A DNA stretch of 64,000 nucleotides from an uncultured Spirochaetaceae bacterium (GCA_944390015.1 CALXOL010000011.1:24762-88761), one strand, 5' to 3'. Shown: positions 8,372 through 16,875, numbered from the stretch's first letter. Notes: generated from the letters alone by a model not told the origin. Translations and numbers: made by a program.

Positions 8372-9780
8372 TTACTAACATACCGGCAGCAATAGTACTT
8401 CTGGCAGGATTCATCGGCCTCATGCTTCTGAGGGTGCCAGTAACATTCTCGATGCTGATTGCGGCATTCGCATCGGCGCTGTTCGTTCCTGGGACGAACC
8501 CGACAACGATGATCCGCATGATGCTCGACGGAGTAAACAACTTCACGATGCTCGCGATTCCGTTCTTCATCGTAATGGGCGAGATCATGGCGATTGGAGA
8601 GATATCGGACAAGATAGTAGATCTTGCGAACCTGATAGTCGGACGCTTCCGCGGAGGACTGGCGTACGTCAACTGTATCGACTCGATGTTCTTCGGAGGA
8701 ATCTCAGGCTCTGCGGTAGCTGACGTATCATCTCTTGGATCCGTAGTAATCCCGATGATGGAGAAGCAGGGTTATGACAGGGAGTTCGCGGTAGGACTTA
8801 CAGTAACTACGGCATGTCAGGGAGTTCTGATTCCACCATCGCACAACATGGTCATCTACGCACTCGCAGCTGGAGGCGGAGTCTCGATCGGAGATCTGTT
8901 CATAGCGGGATTCGCACCTGGAATTGCACTCGGACTTGCATTCATGGTTCTCTGTTTCTTCCTTGGAAGGAAGTACAACTTCCCGAAAGGCAGCAAGCTG
9001 TTCGTAGGAGACAGTGCAAGGTGGCTCAAGTTCAAGAAGCACAGTGGGGACAAGGCGTTTGCGGCCCATAAGGTTGAAACCAGCTGGATTGAGCTACAGA
9101 CACCGTTATTTGATCTTGAGATGGGAAAGTGCATCCAGGTAATCTGCAATGCAATCCTTCCTATGATGACGCTCGTGATCATCATGGTCGGTACTGGAAT
9201 GGGTGTCTTCACGGCGACGGAGAGCTCTGCAGTTGCATGTTTCTATACGTTTATCCTGACCTATTTCATATTTAGAAAAGCTAAGGTCAGAGACTTTGGA
9301 AATGTTCTTAAGAACTCACTTAAGACGCTTGCTGTCGTACTTACGCTCATTGCTACGGCAAAGGCGTTCGCATACATGATGACGCTCTTAAGGATTCCTA
9401 CAGCCGTTACGAACGGACTTATCGGAATCTCGGACAATCCGATTATCATCCTGCTGATCATCAACATTCTTTTGATGCTCCTCGGATGTTTCATGGATAT
9501 GGCACCGCTGATCATTATCATGACACCGATTCTGCTTCCTGTGGTTGAGTCGATTGGAATGAGCAGGATACACTTTGGAATCATGCTTATCTTCAACCTT
9601 GCAATCGGACTTTGTACACCACCGGTTGGAAGTGCGCTCTTCGTAGGATGTGCAGTTGGTAAGACGAGCCTTGAGAGTACGTCTAAAAAGATGTTCCCTC
9701 TCTTTGCATGCATGCTCGTAGTTCTGCTCGTGGTTACATACCTTCCATTCTACGTGCATATACCATTATTCGGATATTAA
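8368..9780 (+). CDS. dctM: TRAP transporter large permease DctM, copy 2
   Basis: 470 residues with about 12 helices. Residues 1 to about 262 are identical to copy 1. After that about eleven substitutions appear, nearly all conservative (GTGMGVF against GTGVGIF, KVRDF against KIKDF, KKMFPLF against KKMLPLF, YVHIPL against YVHMPL), with many synonymous changes. All functional segments (GISGSAVADVSS, GLCTPPVGSALF) are intact, so both copies should work. A UUCG-loop terminator follows the stop. Confidence 0.92.
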   Translation: MITNIPAAIVLLAGFIGLMLLRVPVTFSMLIAAFASALFVPGTNPTTMIRMMLDGVNNFTMLAIPFFIVMGEIMAIGEISDKIVDLANLIVGRFRGGLAYVNCIDSMFFGGISGSAVADVSSLGSVVIPMMEKQGYDREFAVGLTVTTACQGVLIPPSHNMVIYALAAGGGVSIGDLFIAGFAPGIALGLAFMVLCFFLGRKYNFPKGSKLFVGDSARWLKFKKHSGDKAFAAHKVETSWIELQTPLFDLEMGKCIQVICNAILPMMTLVIIMVGTGMGVFTATESSAVACFYTFILTYFIFRKAKVRDFGNVLKNSLKTLAVVLTLIATAKAFAYMMTLLRIPTAVTNGLIGISDNPIIILLIINILLMLLGCFMDMAPLIIIMTPILLPVVESIGMSRIHFGIMLIFNLAIGLCTPPVGSALFVGCAVGKTSLESTSKKMFPLFACMLVVLLVVTYLPFYVHIPLFGY

Positions 9781-9784
9781 CGGT

Positions 9785-10372
9785 TTAAGAGGGCTGCTTC
9801 GGCAGCCTTCTTTTCAGCAGTAACACTCCAAAATTCTCAAGAGTGAATTCCTTAGTGCCGTCGAATTCAATCTCTATAGTGATTAAATCACCTGATTTAG
9901 CTTCGAAATACATTGGTTTCATATAGCTTTCAAAACCTTCAAATCTTCTTGATACCATCCCATTTATATTTAGTGTAATAGCGCTTATGCTTTCAAAATC
10001 TGGATCGGTCGAGAAGAAAAATGCGGCGATTCTGTCTACTCCTTTTTCAATTACGTAATAGCCAAGACTTTTCGTCTCTATTTGCTTATTCCCGCTCTCC
10101 TTCTCGTATACTAAATCGTTAAAAGGATGAAAGAGAATATCATAGTCTTTCTCAGCGTTCTTTAAGAAAGCTGTTCTTTCTTTCATGGATAAGGAATAAA
10201 TTAGCGATTTCTCTTCTTCGCTTAGCGCCTTCAGTCCTTCTTTTCTCTTCCTTTCCCTATCAAGCCTTTCAATCTCAAGTCGTTCACTTTCTTTTTTCTC
10301 ACCTCTTTTTCTTAAAACGACAAACAAAATTATCAATAAGACAAGCAGAAGAATAAGGATAGACTCTCTCAT
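9785..10372 (-). CDS. unrecognised protein with N-terminal membrane anchor
   Basis: 195 residues that I do not recognise. Residues 4-20 are a single strongly hydrophobic helix followed by RKRGEKKESERL, so the remainder should be cytoplasmic. A charged, helical stretch (20-75) leads into a beta-rich domain (about 95-190) with alternating hydrophobic residues (GDLITIEIEF, KEFTLENFGVLLL). It is probably an anchored beta-sandwich, though this is only a guess from residue pattern. It stands alone, convergent with TRAP copy 2. The C-terminal codons coincide with the shared terminator hairpin, so the true end may have been shaped by it. Confidence 0.6.
   Translation of the reverse strand: MRESILILLLVLLIILFVVLRKRGEKKESERLEIERLDRERKRKEGLKALSEEEKSLIYSLSMKERTAFLKNAEKDYDILFHPFNDLVYEKESGNKQIETKSLGYYVIEKGVDRIAAFFFSTDPDFESISAITLNINGMVSRRFEGFESYMKPMYFEAKSGDLITIEIEFDGTKEFTLENFGVLLLKRRLPKQPS
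9788..9813 (+). terminator. UUCG-tetraloop terminator, shared by convergent genes
   Basis: GGCTGC-TTCG-GCAGCC (9792-9807) followed by TTCTTTT. It ends TRAP copy 2 and lies inside the last codons of the opposing gene 9785-10372, where it encodes part of the sequence RRLPKQPS. Confidence 0.8.
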
Positions 10373-10482
10373 TTATTTACTCCTTCAATAAATATAGCAT
10401 CAGAGCATTGGATGACATAGTCTCAAATTGAATATGTTTTGATTTTCCTAGCCAACGGTCATTTAAAATGGTATAAATAGGT

Positions 10483-11001
10483 ATGGCCGATAGATATAGT
10501 GCGAAAGAATATGTTGATGCGATTGCAAGCGAGATTGATGAGGCTGCAAAAGCTGCTTTGGATGCTACTAGAACGCTGATAGAGACAGTCCAGAATACAG
10601 AGCAGGATCTTGCCGAGCTTAAGAGCGATGAGGAAAAGGAGTATATGCTGGCATCTGGTTTCCTTTATATTTCTCCAGCTATGGTCTCTTTGGAATTGGC
10701 GGTCAATAATATCGAAAGGCTTCTGAACATAATGAATATAACTGCCTCTTTAAAAGGTCTTGAGCCAAAGGAGGCATCGGTAATCGATAAAGAGGGGTAT
10801 TCGATTTTCAATTACTACATTCCGTTTGTAGATGATGAGTATGTGCTTCTGGATTACTATGAATCAATTATGAATATGGATGGTTCTAAGAATTCTGTTC
10901 AGCTCTTGGAAAAGCAGCTTAAGGATTTGAAGAGTATCGCAATGAAGATTATGAGTGATTATGGTAATATTGTTGTAAGGAGGAAAGGGCGTGAAAAGTA
11001 A
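10483..11001 (+). CDS. unrecognised acidic helical protein, first of a pair
   Basis: 172 residues with no family I recognise. It is acidic and mostly helical, with alanine- and glutamate-rich N-terminal helices (EIDEAAKAALDATRTLIETV), no signal peptide and no membrane segment. A TATAAA box at 10472-10477 ends only 5 nt before the ATG and no Shine-Dalgarno is visible, so the message may be leaderless. The last 11 bases overlap the next gene, which has a good GGAGG site inside this gene. The pair is probably co-translated and may form one complex. Confidence 0.6.
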   Translation: MADRYSAKEYVDAIASEIDEAAKAALDATRTLIETVQNTEQDLAELKSDEEKEYMLASGFLYISPAMVSLELAVNNIERLLNIMNITASLKGLEPKEASVIDKEGYSIFNYYIPFVDDEYVLLDYYESIMNMDGSKNSVQLLEKQLKDLKSIAMKIMSDYGNIVVRRKGREK

Positions 11002-11554
11002 ATCTCTGAGCTTGTATGACATAGCATTTAATGAAGAGGAGTATGTGAAGGATTCCACTTCGGAGGCATTTGAAACCTTATTTTCAATCATTGATGAACT
11101 TGATGGAGTTCTTCCACTTTATGAGAATGTAGAGTTTGATGCTGAGAGCTTCATTCCTCTTTTCTCTTCCTATTCATTCATAGAGACTGCGCTCCTGCAT
11201 CTTGATGATCTCATGGATGACATACTAGATTCCGCTAACAGGATTCATCCTCTTTCTAAAATTGAAGGAATTGATAAGAAGGAAAAGAAAGCCATAAGGG
11301 ATCTGGCAGATTCTACGATATCCGCTGTGGATGATTTTGTTTCAGCAGTAGATGAGCTGCTTGATTATTTTGCTGAGAGGAACCCTGAGGAAATCAGGAG
11401 TAGTGCACTTGCCCCACATTTCGTAGAGACTCTTGAGAACATCCTTCCTCGATGTGAGGAGGTCGTTGAGAGCTATTACGATACTGCGATTTGGGCAAAC
11501 CCTGCTTTTGAAGATTATTATAGCGAAGAACAAGATGAAGAAGATGAGCAATGA
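10991..11554 (+). CDS. unrecognised acidic helical protein, second of a pair
   Basis: 187 residues starting with GTG at 10991 after AAGGAGGAAA. It is very acidic (ending EEQDEEDEQ), all-helical by pattern, and without export or membrane signals. Conserved-looking heptad spacing (LHLDDLMDDILDSA; STISAVDDFVSAVDELLDY) suggests helical bundling, perhaps with the preceding product, with which it shares general composition but no clear homology. Its TGA abuts the stop of the opposite-strand gene: the six bases TGATCA hold both stop codons. Confidence 0.6.
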   Translation: MKSKSLSLYDIAFNEEEYVKDSTSEAFETLFSIIDELDGVLPLYENVEFDAESFIPLFSSYSFIETALLHLDDLMDDILDSANRIHPLSKIEGIDKKEKKAIRDLADSTISAVDDFVSAVDELLDYFAERNPEEIRSSALAPHFVETLENILPRCEEVVESYYDTAIWANPAFEDYYSEEQDEEDEQ

Positions 11555-11845
11555 TCAGATGTAGTTTCTAATCTCTTCAAGCGCACAATTGATTTTCCAT
11601 ATTGATTTTCTGATGTCATCCAGACTGTCATAGAGCCCATCAAGTTCCTGATAGTCTGGATTCTCATTTGCGATATCATCGCTCTTAGAATCATTTTTGA
11701 TATCATTCATCTCATTTTCTATCTTCTCCTCAAGAAGGATTATCTCCTCTTTGTAACAAGAGATGATGTTTTCCACGTCCATGGTGAAAGAATCAGAAAG
11801 ATGACTTATTTTCTCTTCAATCTTCTCAATTAGTCCATATTCCAT
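11555..11845 (-). CDS. unrecognised small acidic coiled protein
   Basis: 96 residues from the ATG at 11845, chosen because AAAGGAG lies 8 nt upstream; the frame extends further but has no ribosome site. It is rich in Glu, Asp, Ile and Asn, with a long amphipathic helix (ISCYKEEIILLEEKIENEM) suggesting a coiled coil. It is convergent with the acidic pair, with directly adjoining stops. No function can be proposed. Confidence 0.5.
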   Translation of the reverse strand: MEYGLIEKIEEKISHLSDSFTMDVENIISCYKEEIILLEEKIENEMNDIKNDSKSDDIANENPDYQELDGLYDSLDDIRKSIWKINCALEEIRNYI

Positions 11846-12107
11846 TCTCTGCTCCTTTAATGCAGAATAAATCAGAAAACATGGAAATGATAGCAAAATC
11901 TTTAAAGCATAGCGAAATGGTACTAGCTTTACTTATTATTTATAGTTTTTAAATATAAAAACAAATTAAAACGATACTGTAATTATATTATTTTAATTTA
12001 TTTAAATTTGATTTTGATATTCAGTTTTGAAAAATCGAAAAGTGTTAATTCATATCTATATTTTGATTCCTTTCATCGAGTTTCCAAAATAGTGGATATT
12101 AAGTTAA
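11846..12107. other. AT-rich intergenic region
   Basis: About 260 bases with no gene, between the start of the 96-residue gene and the end of the DUF47 gene. It consists largely of A/T runs. I see no convincing palindrome apart from the terminator at its right edge; it must hold the promoter of the leftward small gene. Confidence 0.4.
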
Positions 12108-12128
12108 AAGGCCAGGATTGCTGGCCTT
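12108..12128 (-). terminator. terminator of the phosphate-uptake operon
   Basis: On the minus strand: AAGGCCAG, 5-nt loop, CTGGCCTT followed by TTAA. It has an 8-bp perfect stem, 20 nt past the DUF47 stop. Confidence 0.75.
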
Positions 12129-12148
12129 ATCAATGAATAGTGCTTATA

Positions 12149-12769
12149 TCAGGTGTTTGTAAGAACAACACGCTCACATACGTCTGCAACATGCTCGGTA
12201 GCATCGGTACATTTTTCAAGGTAAATGAGGATTTCCCTCCATGTGATTACCTTCAAAGGATCTTTTTCCTTTGTGTGAAGTTCTCTTAAACCTTCAATAA
12301 AGAGTCTGTCTCCATCCTCTTCAAGAGTGTTGATTCTTATGATTATGTCCTTAAGATCTTTCGACTTCTTGAAGTTCTTGAACTCCTCGAGCATCACGAC
12401 CATCTCCCTGCAGCTGTCGATTACTACGCGGACCATCTCTTTCGCCGGTTCGAAAATCTCGTCGATATCGTTGCAATACATTCTGAGTGCTACATCCTCG
12501 ATCTTATCGGTAACCTCATCAAGACAAGAGGAGAGGAGAAGGATGTCATCCCTCTCAATAGGTGTCATGAACGCCTTAAGCAGAACTTCAAGCATCTCAT
12601 GCTTCTTCTTATCTCCTGAGTGCTCGATCTCATGCATCTTATCAACATATGACTTGATGGTATCCTTGCTGTAGTTGTTCATGATCTCATCAAGAAGATT
12701 AGCTGCCTTTAATGAATACTCCGCGCACTCCTTGAAGTTATCAAAATAGAAAGTATCCTGTTTTTTCAT
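12149..12769 (-). CDS. DUF47/PhoU-like phosphate transport accessory protein
   Basis: 206 residues from the ATG at 12769, which has GGAGG 8 nt upstream; a GTG at 12781 overlaps that ribosome site and is unlikely. It is a PhoU-like helical bundle of the DUF47 family, recognised from HEIEHSGDKKKHEML near residue 45, IERDDILLLSSCLDEVTDKIEDVA and the closing REILIYLEKCTDATEHVADVCERV. Acidic clusters E/DxxxD bind metal ions in PhoU relatives. DUF47 proteins are encoded next to Pit permeases and are thought to modulate them. Here it directly follows pit on the same strand (12-nt gap). Confidence 0.88.
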   Translation of the reverse strand: MKKQDTFYFDNFKECAEYSLKAANLLDEIMNNYSKDTIKSYVDKMHEIEHSGDKKKHEMLEVLLKAFMTPIERDDILLLSSCLDEVTDKIEDVALRMYCNDIDEIFEPAKEMVRVVIDSCREMVVMLEEFKNFKKSKDLKDIIIRINTLEEDGDRLFIEGLRELHTKEKDPLKVITWREILIYLEKCTDATEHVADVCERVVLTNT

Positions 12770-12781
12770 TTTTTCCTCCAC

Positions 12782-13834
12782 TTAGAACAGAAGCATGAAT
12801 AGCTTCGCCATTAAGAAACTTATAAGCCCGCATCCGGGGAATGTGAATATCCAAGTAAGAACCATCTCCTTTACGACGGAGAAGTTGATGGCAGAGAGCC
12901 TCCTGGAAGCTCCGACTCCCATTATTGCACTGGTCTTCGTATGTGTCGTAGAAACTGGTATGCCGAATAGGGATGAGAAAAGCAGGCAGAGGGATGCGGA
13001 GATATCCGCACTGAAACCCTGGTACTTTTCAAGCTTCACCATATCCATTCCAACACTCTTAATTATCTTCTCACCGCCTACGCTCGTTCCAATTCCCATG
13101 ACGAGCGAGCAGAGCAGCATCAGCCATACTGGAATCAGAACGCCTTCAACGCCCGGTGCACCGTTTGAAAATGCTATGGCGAGAAAAAGAACACCGATGA
13201 ATTTCTGTCCATCCTGAGCACCGTGCATGAAGCTCATGGATGCCGCTCCTGCGATCTGCGCATAAGTGAAGAATGTGTTTGCTTTTCTTCTTTCAACCTT
13301 TCTGAATAGGAAGGCTACGCCCTTTGCAACGACGAATCCAATTGCGAATCCTAGAATCAGGGATGCGAAAAGGCCATATATGACCTTTACCCATTCTTCT
13401 CCGTTAACACCGCCAAGTCCATTCTGTGTCGCAATGGCAGCCCCTGTGAGTCCAGCTATAAGAGAGTGGCTCTCACTAGTCGGAATTCCGAGTTTAGATG
13501 CCCCAGTGGAATAGACGACAATGGAAAAGAGGGATGCGGAGAGTGCGACCAAAGCCGTATGCGTGTCAGATCCGAAATCAACCATGTTGGATATAGTCGA
13601 TGCGACGCTCGCATTGATGTGCGTCATTATCAGGACTCCGAAAAAGTTGAAGACGGCACTCATCATGATGGCCTTTCTCGTTGACATGCATCTGGTAGTT
13701 ATGCACGTCGCAATCGCATTAGGAGCATCCGTCCATCCGTTTACGAATATTACGGCAAGCGTCAGCAATGCGGATATAAAAAGCATCGGAGAAGAGAAAA
13801 TCTCATTTACAAAGTAAGAAAATGTTACGTCCAC
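12782..13834 (-). CDS. pit: inorganic phosphate transporter, Pit family
   Basis: A 350-residue permease with about ten helices that imports (metal-)phosphate with protons or Na+. Both inverted-repeat signature motifs of the PiT/SLC20 family are present: NGWTDAPNAIATCITTR near residue 32 and GIPVSTTHTKTSAIMGVG near residue 290, with SFMHGAQDGQKFIGV between. The start is GTG at 13834 with AGGAG upstream. It is first of the pit-DUF47 operon. It is low-affinity and normally constitutive; no Pho box is visible upstream. Confidence 0.93.
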   Translation of the reverse strand: MDVTFSYFVNEIFSSPMLFISALLTLAVIFVNGWTDAPNAIATCITTRCMSTRKAIMMSAVFNFFGVLIMTHINASVASTISNMVDFGSDTHTALVALSASLFSIVVYSTGASKLGIPTSESHSLIAGLTGAAIATQNGLGGVNGEEWVKVIYGLFASLILGFAIGFVVAKGVAFLFRKVERRKANTFFTYAQIAGAASMSFMHGAQDGQKFIGVLFLAIAFSNGAPGVEGVLIPVWLMLLCSLVMGIGTSVGGEKIIKSVGMDMVKLEKYQGFSADISASLCLLFSSLFGIPVSTTHTKTSAIMGVGASRRLSAINFSVVKEMVLTWIFTFPGCGLISFLMAKLFMLLF

Positions 13835-14175
13835 GTATACTCCTGATGTGAATAAAATATTACATCCATGTTAATAGATTATCACAAGTGTAAAGTACTT
13901 AAGTAGGACTTAAGATGATTTTTTGCAATTAAATTTTATGTTTTACCCAAGAAAGAGGTGGAAATCATGGATTTAGACCACTTTTGTTGAAAAAGAATTC
14001 AGTAATGATGCTGTTTCTTTCCATCTATTTTAGCCGTTGTCTAGCCAATTACTTATAATACCAATTATATCAATATTTTTGATTAGCTATGTCTCATAGC
14101 GCATAAAGTCAATGCATATATGTAATTATAATTTAGTTGTATTGAAACGTATTATGATGTTATAATGGTGTTATC
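13835..14175. other. intergenic region between pit and the PHP gene
   Basis: 341 bases, divergent. It contains a short inverted repeat CTTAAG-TAGGA-CTTAAG near 13897-13914 and two TATAAT boxes (14127-14132 and 14161-14166) before the PHP gene. I see no coding potential or known RNA. Confidence 0.4.
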
Positions 14176-14982
14176 ATGATAACAGCTGATTTGCATATAC
14201 ATAGCAAGATGAGTCCTGACAGTAAGGAGGAAATCGATAATATCTGTTTAAGAGCTATAGAATTAGGTCTTAAGACAATTGCAATTTCAGATCATTATGA
14301 ATTTTATTGGCCAAATAGATATCATAATGTTTTTAACCCAAAACATGTCGAAGAAGAGCTGAAAATCATAGAAAAAGCTAAAATTCGTTATAATGGAGAA
14401 TTAAATATCCTTTTCGGTATTGAAATAGGTCAGCCGCATTTTGATTACCATAACGCCTTGAATCTTATTTCTTCTTTCGATTTTGATTTCATACTTGCAT
14501 CCTATCACAAAGTGGGAGGCTCAGACCTAATGAGCCATGATTATATCGATAGCGATGACAGGAAGGAGACTCTTTACTCCTATCTGGACGGGCTGCTTGT
14601 AATCGCATCTCTTTTTGATTTCGATTCAATGGCGCACATCGATCTTATAAAGAGGTATTCTTTAAAAGCCGGGCATATTGAGAGAATCGAGGATGAGGAG
14701 GAGAGGGTCAGGCGAATACTAAGGACTCTTGCCGAGCGCGATAAGGCGCTTGAGATAAACACAAGCCTGCTTTGTGATTTTTCAGAGCCGATGCCTGGTG
14801 AACGTGTCATAAAGTGGTTCAGAGAGGAAGGGGGAAAGAGAATCACAGTCGGTTCCGATGCCCATAGGGCGGAGCGTATTGCCTATGGTTTTGATGTGGC
14901 AGAGAATCTGATTAGAAAGTGTGGATTTGAAAGCTTTACGATATACGAGGGTAGGAAACCTCGATTTATAAGCTTGGTTTAG
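14176..14982 (+). CDS. PHP-domain phosphoesterase (histidinol-phosphatase HisJ/HisK-like)
   Basis: A 268-residue PHP-fold metal phosphatase. The metal-binding motifs are visible: DLHIHSKMS (residues 5-13, two His ligands), ISDHYEFYW, FGIEIGQPH, ILASYHKVGG, and GSDAHRAERIAYGFD near the C-terminus. Family members hydrolyse histidinol phosphate or other small phosphate esters. No other his genes are nearby. Instead the gene is 8 nt upstream of the GntR regulator of the Amadori operon, so a role with sugar phosphates is possible. A TATAAT box ends 9 nt before the ATG and there is no obvious Shine-Dalgarno. The start is AT-richer than the rest of the gene. Confidence 0.8.
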   Translation: MITADLHIHSKMSPDSKEEIDNICLRAIELGLKTIAISDHYEFYWPNRYHNVFNPKHVEEELKIIEKAKIRYNGELNILFGIEIGQPHFDYHNALNLISSFDFDFILASYHKVGGSDLMSHDYIDSDDRKETLYSYLDGLLVIASLFDFDSMAHIDLIKRYSLKAGHIERIEDEEERVRRILRTLAERDKALEINTSLLCDFSEPMPGERVIKWFREEGGKRITVGSDAHRAERIAYGFDVAENLIRKCGFESFTIYEGRKPRFISLV

Positions 14983-14990
14983 GAGGAAGT

Positions 14991-15755
14991 ATGTTGGAAT
15001 TGAACTCGTCCGTTCCGCTTTATGAGCAGCTTATGAACGCCATACGTTCGGATATCGACTCCGGCCTATTCAAGGCAGGGGAGAAGATGCCCTCGGAGAT
15101 GGAGCTTGAAGAGAAGTATCAGGTGAGCCGCATAACGGTACGCCGGGCCATTAAGGAACTATGCGATGATGAGATCCTCGTGAAGAAACAGGGAAAGGGG
15201 ACGTTCGTCCTTCAGTCCTTACCTCCGATTCCTCTTGTGGAAAATGTCGGCTTCCATGATTATTTTGAGGCGAAGGGGCTTAAGGTAACCAGCAGCCTTG
15301 TGGAGAAGAAGATTGTCAAGGTAAAGAAAAGCATAGCAGAGGACCTAAGGATAAGCACGGATGACGACGTGCTCTATTTAAAGAGGGTGATGTATGCCGG
15401 TAGTGAGCCGAAGATGGTGGATTCAAACTATCTTCCTTTGAAACTGTATCCTTTGATTTATGAGAAGATAGCCGGTGATTTCTCCCTATTCAGAATTCTT
15501 AAAAGTGAATACGGTGTCGAATCCTATCAGCAGAGGAAGGTCATGAAAGTAAGGGTGGCGGATAAGGAGCTCTCCGAGCTGCTCGGAACCAAGGAGGGCG
15601 CTCCCTTGTTTGACATGTACAAGGTTTCCTTCATGGCGAATGGAGATCCAATCCACGTTTCTATCAGTTACATCGATGGGAAAAATGCGAGTTATGTGAT
15701 TTCCGGTGATGATAACAGCCGTCAGTTCTATAGCGGTTTTAACTGGAAAGATTGA
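14991..15755 (+). CDS. GntR-family (HutC/UTRA type) transcriptional regulator
   Basis: A 254-residue regulator. Residues 1-75 form the GntR winged helix (PLYEQLMNAIRSDIDSG, then MPSEMELEEKYQVSRITVRRAI and KKQGKGTFV), followed by a UTRA ligand-binding domain (about 95-235) typical of sensors of phosphosugars. AGGAGG precedes the ATG. It lies directly upstream of the deglycase gene and matches the position and type of FrlR, the repressor of fructoselysine genes. It likely binds the palindrome at 15863-15880 and is released by an Amadori-type phosphosugar (inference). It shares a transcript with the PHP gene. Confidence 0.88.
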   Translation: MLELNSSVPLYEQLMNAIRSDIDSGLFKAGEKMPSEMELEEKYQVSRITVRRAIKELCDDEILVKKQGKGTFVLQSLPPIPLVENVGFHDYFEAKGLKVTSSLVEKKIVKVKKSIAEDLRISTDDDVLYLKRVMYAGSEPKMVDSNYLPLKLYPLIYEKIAGDFSLFRILKSEYGVESYQQRKVMKVRVADKELSELLGTKEGAPLFDMYKVSFMANGDPIHVSISYIDGKNASYVISGDDNSRQFYSGFNWKD

Positions 15756-15778
15756 TATATTATTAATTCTTTTTAGAT

Positions 15779-15805
15779 TCCTCAGCATGGCCTGAGGATT
15801 TTTTT
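15779..15805 (+). terminator. terminator after the GntR gene
   Basis: TCCTCAG, 6-nt loop, CTGAGGA, then seven T. It isolates the PHP-gntR unit from the deglycase operon, which has its own promoter. Confidence 0.82.
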
Positions 15806-15826
15806 GAAAAGTTAAAAAAATTTTTA

Positions 15827-15862
15827 TTGACAGATAGAATGTCATCATTCATCATATAACCA
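15827..15862 (+). promoter_or_regulatory. probable promoter of the Amadori operon
   Basis: A consensus -35 TTGACA at 15827-15832 is followed 17 bp later only by a weak -10 (CATCAT, 15850-15855) or a better TATAAC slightly further. TGACA-7-TGTCA overlaps the -35 and may be a second operator half-pair. Confidence 0.5.
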
Positions 15863-15880
15863 TATATAACGTCTTATATA
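15863..15880. promoter_or_regulatory. candidate GntR operator before the deglycase gene
   Basis: TATATAA-CGTC-TTATATA, a perfect 18-bp inverted repeat between the promoter and the AGGAGG ribosome site. The size and position fit a GntR/HutC repressor. Confidence 0.55.
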
Positions 15881-15897
15881 GGTTTTAGGAGGTAATA

Positions 15898-16875
15898 ATG
15901 AAAACCGAACATGTAAGCGCAATTGAAAATGCAGTAAAAGCTGTAGTAGGGAAGGAGAAAATCAATCATTTCTACTTCGTCGCATGTGGAGGATCCCTGG
16001 CGTTCATGATGCCTGCTGCCTTCATCTTCTCAAGAGAGATTGACATTCCTGCCAGCTATCATCCTGCAAATGAATTTGTTCATATGCAGCCGAAGTCTCT
16101 TGGAAAGGATTCCGTAGTCATCACATGTTCTCATTCTGGAACAACCCCTGAAACAGTAAAGGCAACAGAGTATGCCCGTTCCCTTGGTGCGACTACCATT
16201 TCCCTTACACATCTTGAGGACTCTCCTCTTTGGAAGGCTGCTGAGTATCCTCTGCACTACGACTGGGGAAAGGAAGCGGATTCAAGCGATCTTAATAAGG
16301 GCGTTCTTTATAGCCTTATATTCCGCATTCTTGATGCCATCAGCCCCTCAGAGAAGTACAAGAAGGGAATCAGAAGCATCGATGGTCTTGATAGTGCAAT
16401 GAAGAAAGTAAGGGAGCAGTACAAGGATATCACGGCTCAGTGGGGAAAGAAATATAAGAGGGAAAGCCTCATCTACACGATGGGAAGCGGCGTTGACCTT
16501 GGAGAGACATATTCATTCTCCATCTGTCTTTTGATGGAGATGCAGTGGATCAATTCAAGCTGCATACACTCTGGAGAGTACTTCCATGGGCCGTTTGAAG
16601 TTACAGATTTTGACGTTCCGTTCATTATCGTCAAAGGGCTTGGATCGACAAGACCTCTTGATGAGAGAGCGTATAACTTCTGCTCAAAGTACAGTGAGAA
16701 GATCATGCTCGTCGATGAGGCTACATTCGACATGTCCGATATCGATGAGGAGGTAAGGGAGTACTATGCGCCACTTCTTACCGGTGCTGTCCTGAGAAGC
16801 CTCGCAGACGCTCTTGCATATGAGAGAGGACATGATCTCGGAGTAAGACGCTACATGTGGAAGATGCAGTATTAA
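15898..16875 (+). CDS. frlB: SIS-domain Amadori-product 6-phosphate deglycase (FrlB/FraB-like)
   Basis: A 325-residue tandem SIS-fold enzyme. The N-terminal SIS loop ACGGSLAFMMPA and TCSHSGTTPETVKA bind the phosphosugar. The second domain carries HSGEYFHGPFEVTD, where the family's catalytic Glu and His lie, and the C-terminus GHDLGVRRYMWKMQY matches the FrlB-type ending. The reaction is hydrolysis of fructoselysine 6-phosphate (or an analogous Amadori compound) to glucose 6-phosphate and the amino acid. It is first gene of an operon with an ABC importer and a kinase, controlled by the adjacent GntR. Fructose-asparagine or glucoselysine are equally possible substrates. Confidence 0.82.
   Translation: MKTEHVSAIENAVKAVVGKEKINHFYFVACGGSLAFMMPAAFIFSREIDIPASYHPANEFVHMQPKSLGKDSVVITCSHSGTTPETVKATEYARSLGATTISLTHLEDSPLWKAAEYPLHYDWGKEADSSDLNKGVLYSLIFRILDAISPSEKYKKGIRSIDGLDSAMKKVREQYKDITAQWGKKYKRESLIYTMGSGVDLGETYSFSICLLMEMQWINSSCIHSGEYFHGPFEVTDFDVPFIIVKGLGSTRPLDERAYNFCSKYSEKIMLVDEATFDMSDIDEEVREYYAPLLTGAVLRSLADALAYERGHDLGVRRYMWKMQY

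Larger units (their letters stand above)
6703..9155 (+). repeat. identical tract, copy 2 of TRAP operon duplication
   Basis: Partner of 3259-5711, about 2453 bp. Sharp edges with scattered, mostly synonymous differences beyond them suggest gene conversion between two older tandem copies. Confidence 0.85.
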
